Source: Geotrypetes seraphini
Lineage: Eukaryota; Chordata; Amphibia; Gymnophiona; Dermophiidae
Reading direction: 5' to 3'
Length of the DNA stretch: 64,000 nt
Assembly: GCF_902459505.1 (NCBI RefSeq)
Contig: NC_047095.1
Span: 118,111,380 to 118,175,379 of the forward strand
The position numbers and the translations under genes are program-made. Under the pieces are notes generated by a model. That model was not told the origin of the DNA. It ran no database searches and saw only the letters and a list, made by a program, of their open reading frames with translations. Positions 54,546-64,000 of this stretch are shown one piece after another; the first letter of the stretch is position 1; the number at the start of each line of letters is the position of its first letter.

Positions 54546-54978
54546 TCAGGTCAAAACCGCGGAAGACAAAGGCGTGCGCCGACAACTGAGCGCAGCGCGG
54601 AGGTGCGCACCGAAGAAAATAACTATTTTTAGGGGCTCCGACGGGGGTGTGGGGGGGGAACCCCCCCACTTTACTTTATACAGATCGCGCCGCATTGTGG
54701 GGGCGTTGTGGGGGGTTTGGGGGGTTGTAACCCCCCACATTTTACTGAAAACTTCACTTTTTCCCTAAAAACAGAGAAAGTTAAGTTTACAGTATAATGA
54801 AGGGGGTTACAACCACCCACAACGCCGCCGCGATCTGTATTAAGTAAAGTGGGGGGGCTCCCCAACAAAACCCCCGGTCGGAGCCCCTAAAAACTATCAT
54901 TTTCTTTGGCGCGCGCCTCCATCTTGCGCTCAGTTGTCGGCGCGCACCTTTGTCTTCCGCGGTTTTGTCTATGAACCA
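54546..54978. mobile_element. Foldback element copy 2
   Basis: Same family as 48391-48805: outer GTCAGGTCAAAACCGCGG, the right side reads CCGCGGTTTTGTCTATGAAC, with an inner GGGGGGTTGTAACCCCCCAC palindrome. The arms pair over about 190 bases. Inserted in the hAT-like element. Confidence 0.85.
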
Positions 54979-55174
54979 ACTACCACAGTTTAAAGTTAAT
55001 TACAACAGCCTGCAGAGTGAACATAGCAGGCTGCTGTCTGCCGCTGTAGCTCGTTCCCTCTGCCACGGTCCCGCACCTCCGACGTCTTGGGCTGGGACTA
55101 CGGCAGAGGGAACATGCTACAGAGGCTAACAGCAGCCTGCTAAGTTCGCTCTGCAGGCTGCCGTAATTACAGTA

Positions 55175-55740
55175 CTTTATTATTATAATAACGTTTTAGG
55201 AAGGAATCAAATAAATATACAATAATATGATACAAAAAGATATTCATTACAATTAAATTCATAATAAAACATTTGCATACATATTTTATCATTCCTCCAA
55301 AATATATTTTTATATATCTCATCTATTTTTTTTTTCTATATCTCCGTTATTACTTTAGATTGGTTTTTAATATTATTATATTATAATAAATGAATTAAAC
55401 AAATACATTTCAAGTAATTTAACATATATTAAAATCATCATTCCTATTTCCTTCCCTACCCTAGAATGAAAGGTGACATGAAATACCAAATAAATAAAAA
55501 TATTTAAAACATTTACTTAAATTTAATATAAATTATTAAGAATCATACTTCTTGCTTTCAAGGATAATTTTTGTATATAAGGGTCCCAGATTTTTTAAAA
55601 TAAACGTGTTCTTTTAGGAAATTTACGAACCTCAAATAAAATTAAACGATGGAATTGATTCCTCCAATGCCAATAACTTGGAGGATCTTTTTGTAACCAA
55701 TATTGCAATACTTTAAAGGTGAGACAGTGACTGAGAGGAA
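55175..55740 (-). mobile_element. L1-like 3' end
   Basis: ATAATAACGTTTTAGGAAGG, then ACATTTGCATACATATTTTA and TCCTCCAAAATATATTTTT, closely like 49911-50346. It runs into the reverse complement of a decayed ORF2 end near 55600-55740. Confidence 0.75.
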
Positions 55741-55845
55741 TATTAAAAACGCTAGGGAGAACACTGGCTCTGCAATCTACTGGCGTTGCCTTTGCAATCG
55801 ACTAGCAGATCGCGATCGACGTTTTGGACACCCCTGATATACCAT

Positions 55846-56256
55846 ACTGAAGAGAATCCTTTTAAATGTTCTGAATGTGATAAGTATTTTAGGCATGTTT
55901 TGTCTGTGCAATATCATATAAAGACACATACTGGAGAGAAACCCTTTCACTGTTCTGAATGTGATAAGTATTTTGGGCAGCTTTGTCTGTGCAATATCAT
56001 ATCAAGACACATACTGGAAAGAAACCCTTTCACTGTTCTGAATGTGATAAGTATTTTGGGCAGCTTTGTCTGTGCAATATCATATCAAGACACATACTGG
56101 AGAGAAACCCTTTCACTGTTCTGAATGTGATAAGTATTTTGGGCAGCTTTGTCTGTGCAATATCATATCAAGACACATACTGGAGAGAAACCCTTTAACT
56201 GTTCTGAATGTGATAAGTATTTTAGGCATGCTTTGTCTGTGCAATATCATATAATG
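55846..56256 (+). pseudogene. C2H2 zinc-finger array fragment, decayed
   Basis: The first two fingers read [12 protein letters not shown], then [20 protein letters not shown], typical C2H2 with the TGEKPF linker. The unit TGTTCTGAATGTGATAAG begins at 55867, 55951, 56034, 56117 and 56200: the first spacing is 84 bases (28 codons), the next three are 83. Each of those units thus shifts the frame by one. No KRAB or other domain is present, and the array is bounded by transposons on both sides. A pseudogene fragment. Confidence 0.88.
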
Positions 56257-57437
56257 ACACGGGGAAAATATTTGTCCCCGTGAGCTCGGTCCCCGCCAGC
56301 TCAGTCCCCATCCCCGTGAGCTCAGTCCCCGTCCTTTCACCGCAAACCATCTGATCCCATGTGCTCCCTACTTTCCAAACAAGGAAATGTACCAAATAGG
56401 CGCTCCCCCATTGGAAAAACCTATTACTATCCCTCAGATGGGAGAGGCACCTTACTGGACTCCCTCCCACCCCTCATAAAATATGTAAAAAATGTGTGCA
56501 AATGTGCTATTGAATTGGTACAGAAGTTTCTAAATCTTGCTGCAGAAATACCAAAGATCTACCTCATGAAAAAAGGGCCATGCAGGTAGTTCTACAATGA
56601 AAATGGATTTATGCTTAGAGAAAGAAAATTTAAAAAAACCTTTCCCCCCACCCACTCCCCTTATAGTATTTAGTCTTCCTGAATTCTTCTGCTATTAAAA
56701 ATCAGTATTGATTTCTGTAAAAGAGGTCTGAAATGGTAAAACCCTTTGTAAGGAAGAAGCAGGAAAAGGAGAGATCTTGAGAGAGAATGATGGGGAAAAA
56801 GAGAGAGGCTAAGACAGAGATAAATGAGAGCATGTACTCCGAGGCTAATCTCTTCTTCCTTATGCGCCCCCAAGAAGGCTTGAAACTCAAATTTATTTTT
56901 CCTTACAAAGGATTGCGCGGTCCAGCAGCCCCCTACTGCCTGATCGCCGCTTCCCACTATCTCCCTCCTTCCCTTCCTCTCAACTTATGTGCCGAATTGT
57001 TCTTCTCCCAGCGGCACACTTTCAACAAGTCATGCGCGTGGCTGCTTCAGTTGAATCTTCTCATCTGACGTAACTTCCTGTTTCCAGTTGCGTCAGAGGA
57101 GGATTCAACTGAAGCAGCCGCGCCCACAGGTGACTGCTGAAAGCGTGCTGCTGGGAGAAGAACAATTCGGCATATAAGGTGAGGGTGAGGGAGGGAGAGA
57201 AATGGCAGGACGTGGCGATCGGGCGAGAGGGGAATCTTGGACCGCACAATCCGTTACCACACGTCGTGTTCCCTTCCCATCACTGTGGAGACAAGACCAT
57301 TCACCCCTCCACAGGGCGGTGAATGGCCTTGTCCCCGTGGCAACTACTATTTTCTTGCTCCCCGTTTCAGCGGGGTACCCATGACTCCCTGCGGCGAGCC
57401 ATGGGTATCAACCACCATGTCATTCTCTAACACAGAC
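56256..57437. mobile_element. hAT-like non-autonomous element
   Basis: The left end GACACGGGGAAAATATTTGT and right end CACCATGTCATTCTCTAAC are of the type seen at 10695 and 18835. The interior contains GC-rich repeats (CCCCGTGAGCTC) and a 340-base palindrome. Confidence 0.6.
56905..57250. repeat. Palindrome, about 150-bp arms
   Basis: GATTGCGCGGTCCAGCAGCC on the left and CTTGGACCGCACAATCC on the right begin the arms. The middle pairs TTCAGTTGAATCTTCTCATC with GAGGAGGATTCAACTGAAGC around TAACTTCCTGTTTCCAGTTG. Confidence 0.85.
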
Positions 57438-57439
57438 TG

Positions 57440-58640
57440 AAGAGAAACTTTTGTCCATGCTCTAGTCACCTCGCACTTAGACTACTGCAATGTACTTCTC
57501 TCGGGCCTCCTGCGTGCCCATCTCTTGCCTCTTCAATCTGTTCAGAATGCTACTGCGCGACATATTCCACGAGAGCCACTATTCTGACATTACCCCTCTC
57601 AAGTCGCTTCATTGGCTCCCCGTTCATCTCCGAATACAGTTTAAACTTCTCGTGCTGACTTACAAGTGCATTCGCTCTGAAGCCACCCAATATCTCTCTT
57701 CACTTATTTCCCCCTGTGAACTCCATTCGTTGGGCAAGCCCCTCTTATCTGTACCTTTCTCTTCCACTGCCAACTCCAGATTCCGGCCCTTCTTTCTTGT
57801 GGCACCGTATGCCTGGAACAGGCTGCCTGAATCAATACATCGTGCTCCCTCCCTAGCAGCGTTCAAATCTGTTTTCAATTCCTAACTCCCACTCACTGCT
57901 GTCAGATACCTAGACCCACTGTATCATTTCCTCTACCATAATCTCCCCAACCCCGAAATGTCCTGTCTAAATTAGATTGTAAGCTCTTCTGAGCAGGGAC
58001 CGTCTATTGTATGTTAAAATGTCAGATACCTAGACCCACTATAATCTCCCCAACCCTGAAGTGTCCTGTCTAAATAAGATTGTAAGCTCTTCTGAGCAGG
58101 GACCGTCTATTGTATGTTAAAATGTCAGATACCTAGACCCACTGTATCATTTCCTCTTCCATAATCTCCCAAACCCCGAAATGTCCTGTCTAAATAAGAT
58201 TGTAAGCTCTTCTGAGCAGGGACCATCTATTGTATGTTAAAATGTCAGATACCTAGACCCACTGTATCATTTCCTCTACCATAATCTCCCCAACCCCGAA
58301 ATGTCCTGTCTAAATTAGACTGTAAGCTCTTCTGAGCAGGGACCGTCTATTGTATGATAAAATGTCAGATACCTAGACCCACTGTATCATTTCCTCTTCC
58401 ATAATCTCCCAAACCCCGAAATGTCCTGTCTAAATTAGATTGTAAGCTCTTCAGAGCAGGGACCGTCTATTGTATGTTAAAATGTCAGATACCTAGACCC
58501 ACTGTATCATTTCCTCTACCATAATCTCCCCAACCCCGAAATGTCCTGTCTAAATTAGACTGTAAGCTCTTCTGAGCAGGGACCGTCTATTGTATGTTAA
58601 AATGTACAGCGCTGCGTACACTTTTTAGCGCTTTAAAAAT
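57440..58640 (+). mobile_element. L2-like LINE, RT C-terminus and expanded 3' UTR
   Basis: Reads LVTSHLDYCNVLLSGLLRA, then LKSLHWLPVHLRIQFKLLVL and AYAWNRLPESIHRA-type sequence with a stop near 57885. The 3' UTR is a tandem array (57899-58600) and ends GCGCTTTAAAAATAATAAAT plus a TAG microsatellite. Confidence 0.88.
57899..58600. repeat. 121-bp tandem array in the L2 3' UTR, six copies
   Basis: TGTCAGATACCTAGACCC starts units at 57899, 58020, 58122, 58243, 58364 and 58485; the second unit is 102 bases, the others 121. Each contains TTGTAAGCTCTTCTGAGCAG. Alternate units are more alike, suggesting two-unit duplication. Confidence 0.92.
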
Positions 58641-58654
58641 AATAAATAGTAGTA

Positions 58655-58790
58655 GTAGTACTGTTTTACTAAGGTGTGCTAAGCGTTTTAGCTCGCATTA
58701 AATCTACATGCTCGCTAATCGCTAACGCGTCCATAGAGTAACATGCACGTGTTAGCGTTTAGCGCAACTTAGTAAAAGGAGCCCTGAGTC
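58655..58790. mobile_element. MITE with TTTTACTAAGG ends, next to DHX16 exon 2
   Basis: CTGTTTTACTAAGGTGTGCT on the left and AACTTAGTAAAAGGAGCCCT on the right are inverted, with a TTAGCG-rich hairpin between. Ends about 45 bases before the exon 2 acceptor. Confidence 0.75.
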
Positions 58791-58835
58791 GCTTGTTTGG
58801 TGTTAATCTTCTTTGTTTCCTTGCTTATTCTGCAG

Positions 58836-59071
58836 ATCCCTCGGACACAGCCGGCAGAGCGTCCGGCTCGTGCCGCCGAGAGAGAAGCACTGGCGATGCA
58901 GCAGAAAAACCGCTCGTACACCCTGCTGGAAGACAGCGATGAGAGCGGTGGGGAGGATGCCAAGCTTCAGAAGCACCAGGGCGGACGGCGAGCGGAAAAG
59001 CAGAAGAGGAAACAATTAAGGAAGAGAAAACAGGCGTCGTCGTCGTCGGAGAGTGAGCCGGAAAGAGAAAC
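58836..59071 (+). CDS. DHX16: DHX16 exon 2
   Basis: The acceptor TTGCTTATTCTGCAG ends at 58835; phase-0 entry. Reads [20 protein letters not shown], then [20 protein letters not shown] and a Lys/Arg/Ser-rich low-complexity tail ([20 protein letters not shown]) to the GTAAGA donor at 59072 in phase 2. [10 protein letters not shown] and KNRSY-LLEDS-ES are the characteristic N-terminal segments of vertebrate DHX16. The tail is probably disordered and nuclear-localising. Confidence 0.95.
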
Positions 59072-59149
59072 GTAAGAATTTGCTATGCTGATTGCATAAA
59101 AAAATCCAACAGGAAACCAGCCCATGAAAAGGAAGTGGGGTGGGGGGTC

Positions 59150-59370
59150 TTTCCAAAGAGGGAGAAGCCAAAAGGATCAGTAAAAACAAAAGTTTATGAT
59201 GTCCATCCGCAAATGTATTATGTCCATCCGCAAAGGCATAGACCTGACACAACACTGTGTTTCGGTGTATCGTACGCCTGCTTCAGGGGTCAAACATGCA
59301 CTAAGTGAAGATGTTATGAATGAAGTCATTAGTACTCATTAAAGATTTGTAGACCTTTCAAACATCCAGG
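59150..59370. repeat. Arm of a 4-kb-spaced inverted repeat with ribozyme-like motif
   Basis: GAAGCCAAAAGGATCAG through CAAACATGCACTAAGTGAAG, ending near TTGTAGACCTTTCAAACATC, is the inverted match of 63218-63405. It contains a local duplication of ATGTCCATCCGCAAA. Probably the two end segments of one Penelope-like element. Confidence 0.7.
59241..59294 (-). ncRNA. Hammerhead-like motif, altered core
   Basis: Minus strand: TTTGACCC, core CTGAAGC (normally CTGANGA), a loose stem II, CCGAAA, stem III CACA/TGTG and a GTC triplet, then AGGTC pairing with GACC. Good stems III and I, but the core deviates. Confidence 0.5.
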
Positions 59371-59787
59371 TAGACCAGCCACCAATAAGAATCGTGTTTC
59401 TCTTGTCTGGAGGACTTGGTCCCAGAATATGCCTTGACTACAACTTCTTGATATATCTGGCTAGTATACAAATCTGTTATTTATACAAGGAAGTATCACT
59501 GAGTCATCTAAGGTGAAACTGTTAGTTCACCCTTTCTCCCTTGTATCCAAAGGAAAGTATAACGTTTGTTTTCAGACCCTCAGAGACGCCACCAGGAGAT
59601 CACATTATCATATCCTCTGGCTTTACGCACCTGATCCTCATCGGGTCAATATATAGTGTGTATCCATCTCTAATTTTTATCTATTTTTGATTTTTTTTCA
59701 TTCTAAAACAATAAATAGTTTTAAAGAATATTTTGTAGATTAAATACTTAGCTTCACTGGTGGTTGTTGGTTAGCAAGGGATTACAA

Positions 59788-59828
59788 AGCCAACATGTTT
59801 CACCCGTAGAGGGGGTTTCTTCAGGGCT
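59788..59828 (-). ncRNA. Compact hammerhead ribozyme motif (Penelope type)
   Basis: Minus strand: stem I AGCC/GGCT, core CTGAAGA, stem II ACCC/GGGT with a seven-base loop, box GAAA, a minimal stem III (AC..GT) and a GTT cleavage triplet. Core boxes are canonical. The very short helix III is the hallmark of PLE-type hammerheads. Confidence 0.65.
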
Positions 59829-59936
59829 ACTATCCCTTTTTAGTACCAATTCTTTATCCACAATATGACCACCCAAACTGAGTCTTTTTAAGTTGAGACT
59901 ACAACTTCTACACATTCTGCTTAGCTGAGGACAAAA

Positions 59937-61050
59937 GAAAATAAGAAGAGCCTTACTGGGTCAGACCAATAGTCCATCAAGCCCAAGTAGCCTGTTCTCT
60001 CGGTGGCCCATCCAGGTCCTTAGTACCTGGCCAAAACCCAAGGAGTAGCAAAATTCCATGCAACCGATCCAGGGTAAGCAGTGGCTTCCCCCATGTCTTT
60101 CTCAATAACAGACTATGGACTTCTCCTCCAGGAAATTTTCCAAACCTTTCTTAAAACCAGCTACGCTATTCGCTCTTACCACAACCTTTGGCAGTGCGTT
60201 CCAGAGCTTAACTATTTTCCTGAGCGAAAAAATATTTCCTTCTATTGGTTTTAAAATTAATTTTCCTGTAACTTCATTGAGTGTCTTTGCAATTTCTGAC
60301 CGAGTGAAAAATCGATCCACTTGTTCCTGATCTGCACCACTCAGGATTTTGTAGACTTCAATCATATCTCCCCTCTCAGCCATCTCTTTTCCAAGCTGAA
60401 GAGCCCTAACCTTTTTTGTCTTTCCAGATACAAGAGGGAGTTCCATCCCCTTTATCTAATCTAATATTCCATTTGTGTGTTGCACAAACCTAAGCAGGCT
60501 CTAGGCGACTTGGTCGCTCTTCTTTGAACCTTTTCTAGCGCCACTATATCTTTTTTTGAGATAAGGAGACCAGAATTGAATGCAGTACTCCAGATGAGGT
60601 TGCACCATGGAGCGATATAAGGGTATTATAACATTCTTAGTCATTAACCATCCCTTTTTTAATAATTCCTAGCATCCTCTTTGCTTTTTTCACTGCTACC
60701 ACACTTTGGGCGGAAGGTTTCATCGTATTGTCTATGATGACACCCAGATCCTTTTCTTGGATGCTAACCCCCCAAGGTGGACCCTAGCATCCGGTAACAG
60801 TGATTCATGTTATTCTTCCCAATGTGCATCACTTTGCATTTGTCCATATTAAATTTCATCTGCCACTTGGACAGCCAGTTTTCCAATTTCCTAAGGTCTG
60901 CCTGCAATTTCTCACAATCCGCCAGCGTTTTAACAGCTTTGAAATGTTTAGTCTCATCTGCAGATTTAATCACCTCACTCGTCATTCCAATTTCCAGATC
61001 ATTTATAAATAAGTTGAATAGCACCGGTCCCAGTACAGACCGACTCCTCT
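59937..61050 (-). mobile_element. CR1-like LINE, RT end to 3' tail
   Basis: The minus strand encodes NLFINDLEIGMTSEVIKSAD (61015-60960, the RT catalytic region with a decayed ADD), WQMKFNMDKCKVMHIG, and further on EMAERGDMIEVYKILSG and LWNALPKVVVRANSVAGFKK. It ends in the tail on + TAAGAAGAGCCTTACTGGGT. A sizeable piece between is missing. Confidence 0.88.
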
Positions 61051-61090
61051 GATGCAGACAAGCGAAACATGATTCATGTTGGTGGCTGGT
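61040..61090 (+). ncRNA. Hammerhead-like motif, degenerate
   Basis: CTGATGC-A, GC/GC stem II, GAAA, a good stem III ACATG/CATGT and a GTT triplet. Stem I is weak and the first core box deviates in the same way as at 38887 and 59241. Confidence 0.4.
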
Positions 61091-61104
61091 GTTTAAACCA
61101 GGCT

Positions 61105-61374
61105 GGGAGACTTGAACAGAAAGAATTACCAGAATGGGCTCCCTCTTCCAATATGATTGAGTAAGGGATCCCGTTCTGTAAATTCAAATAATTCAGACCT
61201 CGAAGTCGTGTAACAATCAAATTCATGTTTATTAATGGATTTCATGTCTGGAGAGAGATATGCATTTTTCTTTCTCTCCAAAGGAGGACTCCAAAACAAA
61301 GACATTTTATATCTAATCTGACATCATTGTAATAATTGTATAATAACATCATTGTAATAAGAGGTTTGCTTTCA
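61105..61374. other. No recognised feature
   Basis: Intronic sequence between two LINE copies; may belong to the ribozyme-bearing element. Confidence 0.3.
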
Positions 61375-63215
61375 TAAACTACAAAAGATCGTAGAAAGAG
61401 GAAGACAAGCAAAAATATCTGGAAAAGTTAAGAGGCTGGTCGTATAGTCAGGAAAGCAAAGATGCAAATGGAAGAAAAATAGCTGACACGGTAAAATGGG
61501 GAGACAAGACATTTTTTAGATATATTAGTGATAAGAAGAAGTGCAAAAGTGGCATTGTGAGACTCAAAGGTGAAGGAGAGGAATATGTAGAAGCTGATAA
61601 AGAAAAGGCTGAATTACTTAACAAGTATTTCTGTTCTGTGTTCATGGATGTGGGAGCGGGACCGTAGAAGACAAACCTAAATAGGGATGGAGGATTGGTA
61701 GACCCTGATCGATTTTCAGAGGGTTGTGTTCATGAGGAGCTAGCTAAATTAAAGGTAGACAAAACGATGGTGTACATCCAAGAGTGCTGAAGGAACTTAG
61801 GGAAGTTCTGGTGGCTCCACTGACTGACCTTTTCAATGAGTCTCTAGAGTTGGGAGTAGTACTGGAGGACTGGAGAAGGGCGGATGTGGTCCCTCTCCAC
61901 AAAAGTGGAAGTAAGGAAGAAGTAGGGAATTATAGGCCGGTAAGTCTGACCTCTGTGGTAAGCAAATTAATGGAAATACTTTTAAAACAGAGAAAGGTGA
62001 CGTTTCTGGAATCCTGTAGATTACATGATGGAGGCAACATGGATTCACTAGAGGTAGGTCTTGTCAGACAAATCTGATCAATTTCTTTGACTGGGTGACC
62101 AGAGAATTGGATAGAGGGAGTGCATTAGCACACCTTTTGACAGTGTTCCACACAGTCATCTAATAAAAAAACGGAGTGCTCTCATGATGACATCCAAAGT
62201 GACGGGCTTGATCAAGAACTGGTTGAGTGGAAGGCGACAGAGGGTATTGATCAATGGAGATCGCTCTGAGGAAAGGGATGTCACCAGTGGTGTGCCTCAA
62301 GGTTTTGTTCTTGGGCCCGTTCTTTTTTTAACATTTTTATAAACGATATTGCTGAAGGGTTGTCAGGTAAGATTTGCCTCTGCGGATGATACAAAAATCT
62401 GCCCTAGAGTACACACCCCAGATGGTGTAAATAACGTGAAGAAAGACCTGGCGAAGCTTGAAGAATGGTCTGAAATTTGGCAGCTAAAATTGAATGCTAA
62501 GAAATGCAAGGTCATGCATTTGGGCTGCAGAATCTCAAAGGAATGGTACAGTTTAGGGGTGTGAAGAACTTATGTGCAAGAAAGGAAGAGCGGGACTTGG
62601 GTTTGATTGTATGTGATGATCTTAAGGTGGCCAAACAGGTTGAAAAGGTGACAGCAAAAGCTAGAAGGATGCTAGGTTGCATAGGGAGAGGTATGGCCAG
62701 TAGGAAAAAGGGGGTATTGATGCCTCTGTATAAGACTGGTGAGATCTCATTTAGAATATTGTGTACAATTCTGGAGGCCGCATCTTCAAAAAGATATAAA
62801 AAGAGTCGGTCCAGAGGAAGGCTACTAAAATGGTATGAGGCGTATGGGGATATCAATCTGTATACTTTGGAGGAAAGGCGGGAGAGGGGAGATATGATAG
62901 AGACGTTTAAGTACCTATGTAATGTAAATGTGCACGAGTCGAATCTCTTTCATTTGAAAGGAAACTCTGCAATGAGAGGGCTTAGGACAAAGAGGTGATA
63001 GGCGCTGGAGTAATCTGAGGAAATACTTTTTTAAGGAAAGGGTGGTAGATGTGAGGAACAGTCTCCCGGAAGAGGAGGTGGAAACAAAGACTGTGTCTGA
63101 ATTCAAGAGGGCCTGGGATAGGCACGTTGGATCTCTCAGAGAGAGAAAGAGATAATGGTTACTGGGGATGGGCAGACTAGATGGGCCATTTGGCCTTTAT
63201 CTGCCATCATGTTTC
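61375..63215 (+). mobile_element. CR1/L3-like LINE, RT domain and 3' end
   Basis: Segments in order: pre-RT (GDKTFFRYISDKKKCKSG), RT (VPLHKSGSKEEVGNYRPVSL at about 61890, GVPQGFVLGPVLF at about 62300, decayed ADD near 62380, WQLKLNAKKCKVMHLG), C-terminal part (RRERGDMIETFKYLCNVNVH) and the tail GGGCAGACTAGATGGGCC. Several frame breaks and small deletions; 5' truncated. Confidence 0.9.
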
Positions 63216-63217
63216 AA

Positions 63218-63405
63218 TATTTGAAAGGTCCACACATCTTTTATGAGCGCTTTTGGTTTTATTCATAATATCTTCACTCAATGCATGTTTGGCCCCTAAA
63301 GAAAGCATCAGGTCTATTCTTTTGCGGATGGATATCATAAACTTTTGTTTTTGCTGATCCTTTTGGCTTCTCCTTATTTGGAAAGATCATCCCTCTTCTT
63401 TTTTG
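63218..63405. repeat. Second arm of the inverted repeat (pairs with 59150-59370)
   Basis: GAAAGGTCCACACATCTTTT through ATGCATGTTTGGCCCCTAAA and CTGATCCTTTTGGCTTCTCC, the reverse complement of the arm at 59150. The ribozyme core here is interrupted and not foldable. Confidence 0.7.
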
Positions 63406-63950
63406 TCACTTATTCAAGCTGGTACATGGTCTTGTATGCGCACTTGGCTGCTTTGTGCATACTAAGATGTTCTTGTGCACATACAGATGATGCCGTCGCT
63501 TAGCTGCAACCACTGGCGTGGGCATGCACTTACTTGGTGGCTGCCCACTGATGCACATAAATTCACAGAAGTTTCCGTGGGACATTTGCTGATCCTTAAA
63601 TGTAAATTTTAAGCAATGATATTCTTAGTGTTTTGTGTGCAAGATTTCCCTTTTATGCAGTTTTTTTTTCCTGTGGAATTGGTTTTCTTTTCATAAGTCG
63701 TAGGACATTTAAATCCACAGGCAAAAAGATGCATCTGTTTCGAAACTGTGCGTGTGACTAAGGTGTTGGTATGATGTTTGCTAGATTTTGTCTGATCCTG
63801 GGCCTCAGAGTTGTGTAGCTAGTGCTGAGGCTTTAACCTGGTTGTATGCCAGGTTTATTTGAATAGCAACATGCTAGAGCTCATTACCAATAGTGAAGGG
63901 AAATGGATGTGAGAGAAGTTCCCCCAGCCTTTGATCCATCTGTGCTGCAG
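63406..63950 (+). other. DHX16 intron 2, 3' part
   Basis: No repeat recognised; ends with CATCTGTGCTGCAG acceptor at 63950. Confidence 0.5.
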
Positions 63951-64000
63951 GAGCCCCAAGCCATCCTCACCCCAGAACGACTCGGAGGATGAATGGGAAA
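63951..64000 (+). CDS. DHX16: DHX16 exon 3, partial
   Basis: The first base completes the phase-2 codon of exon 2 (AC-G, Thr), then SPKPSSPQNDSEDEWE to the window edge. The SEDEWE motif is conserved in DHX16 just before the long charged coiled region. The frame-perfect junction with exon 2 confirms the gene model; the exon continues past the window. Confidence 0.9.

Larger units (their letters stand above)
53001..55837. mobile_element. hAT-like element with several nested insertions
   Basis: The left end CAGGGGTGCCCACACTTG and right end TTTTGGACACCCCTG are inverted, and GATCTACC near the left and CTAGCAGATCGCGATCGAC near the right match the known end type. Inside lie the minisatellite 53237-53669, a pyrimidine-rich tract, foldback copy 2 (54546-54978), a palindrome (55003-55168) and an L1 tail (55175-55740). 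It splits the zinc-finger remnant region from what was upstream. Confidence 0.6.

Noticed and set aside
57899-58600. Regular repeats with period 121 resembling a CRISPR array
   Set aside because: Whole units are alike with no variable spacers, the locus is eukaryotic, and the array is the 3' UTR of an L2 copy.
63218-63405. A further hammerhead ribozyme in the second inverted arm
   Set aside because: The region equivalent to the core reads CCCCTAAAGAAAGCATC, lacks the CTGA and GAAA boxes in foldable order, and cannot form stem III.

Overview
The window looks like a nuclear chromosome segment of a tetrapod, most likely an amphibian. A caecilian is my guess from the repeat landscape; I did not search any database. 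Introns are long, no bacterial or viral gene order is present, and well over half of the bases I could assign are transposon-derived: CR1/L3-like, L1-like and L2-like LINEs, Helitrons, hAT-like and foldback DNA elements, one DIRS-like fossil and Penelope-type ribozyme motifs. I see no rRNA gene, CRISPR array or intact tRNA gene.

Three host loci are supported. The last two coding exons of a phostensin-like gene (PPP1R18) lie on the + strand at 20157-20337 and 21777-21796; its large first coding exon must lie upstream of the window. A single-exon POM121-like nucleoporin gene lies on the - strand at 34691-37882. DHX16, the spliceosomal DEAH helicase, runs on the + strand with exon 1 (50650-50847), exon 2 (58836-59071) and the start of exon 3 (63951-64000, running off the end). 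PPP1R18 and DHX16 are adjacent and co-oriented in the human MHC class I region, so this is conserved MHC-type linkage with a POM121-like gene lying between them.

The most interesting host-side structure is a decayed second copy of the DHX16 promoter and first exon at about 37955-38198, 12.5 kb upstream of the real exon and head to head with the POM121-like gene. It keeps an ATG, the DHX16 reading frame and an intact splice donor in the right phase, so it could act as an alternative first exon. Both promoter copies carry an ACTACAA-type (ZNF143/THAP11) motif and a CCAAT box. Shorter collinear matches further left (33425/49839 and 34384/50422) suggest that a longer block was duplicated and that the POM121-like gene sits in only one of the two copies.

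Layout: 1-20 kb is repeat mosaic, including an L1 derivative that has a 5' end, ORF1 and tail but no ORF2 (16034-18378). 20-22 kb holds the PPP1R18 3' end, with a Helitron ending 99 bases before the exon. 22-34 kb is repeat mosaic. 34.6-38.2 kb is the POM121-like gene and bidirectional CpG-rich promoter. 38.4-50 kb holds Penelope-type ribozyme motifs, the DIRS-like fossil, L1, CR1, a 1.7 kb Helitron and a foldback element. 50.4-64 kb is the DHX16 5' part, whose introns carry minisatellites, a hAT-like element, a decayed zinc-finger array, L2 and CR1 copies, and more ribozyme motifs.
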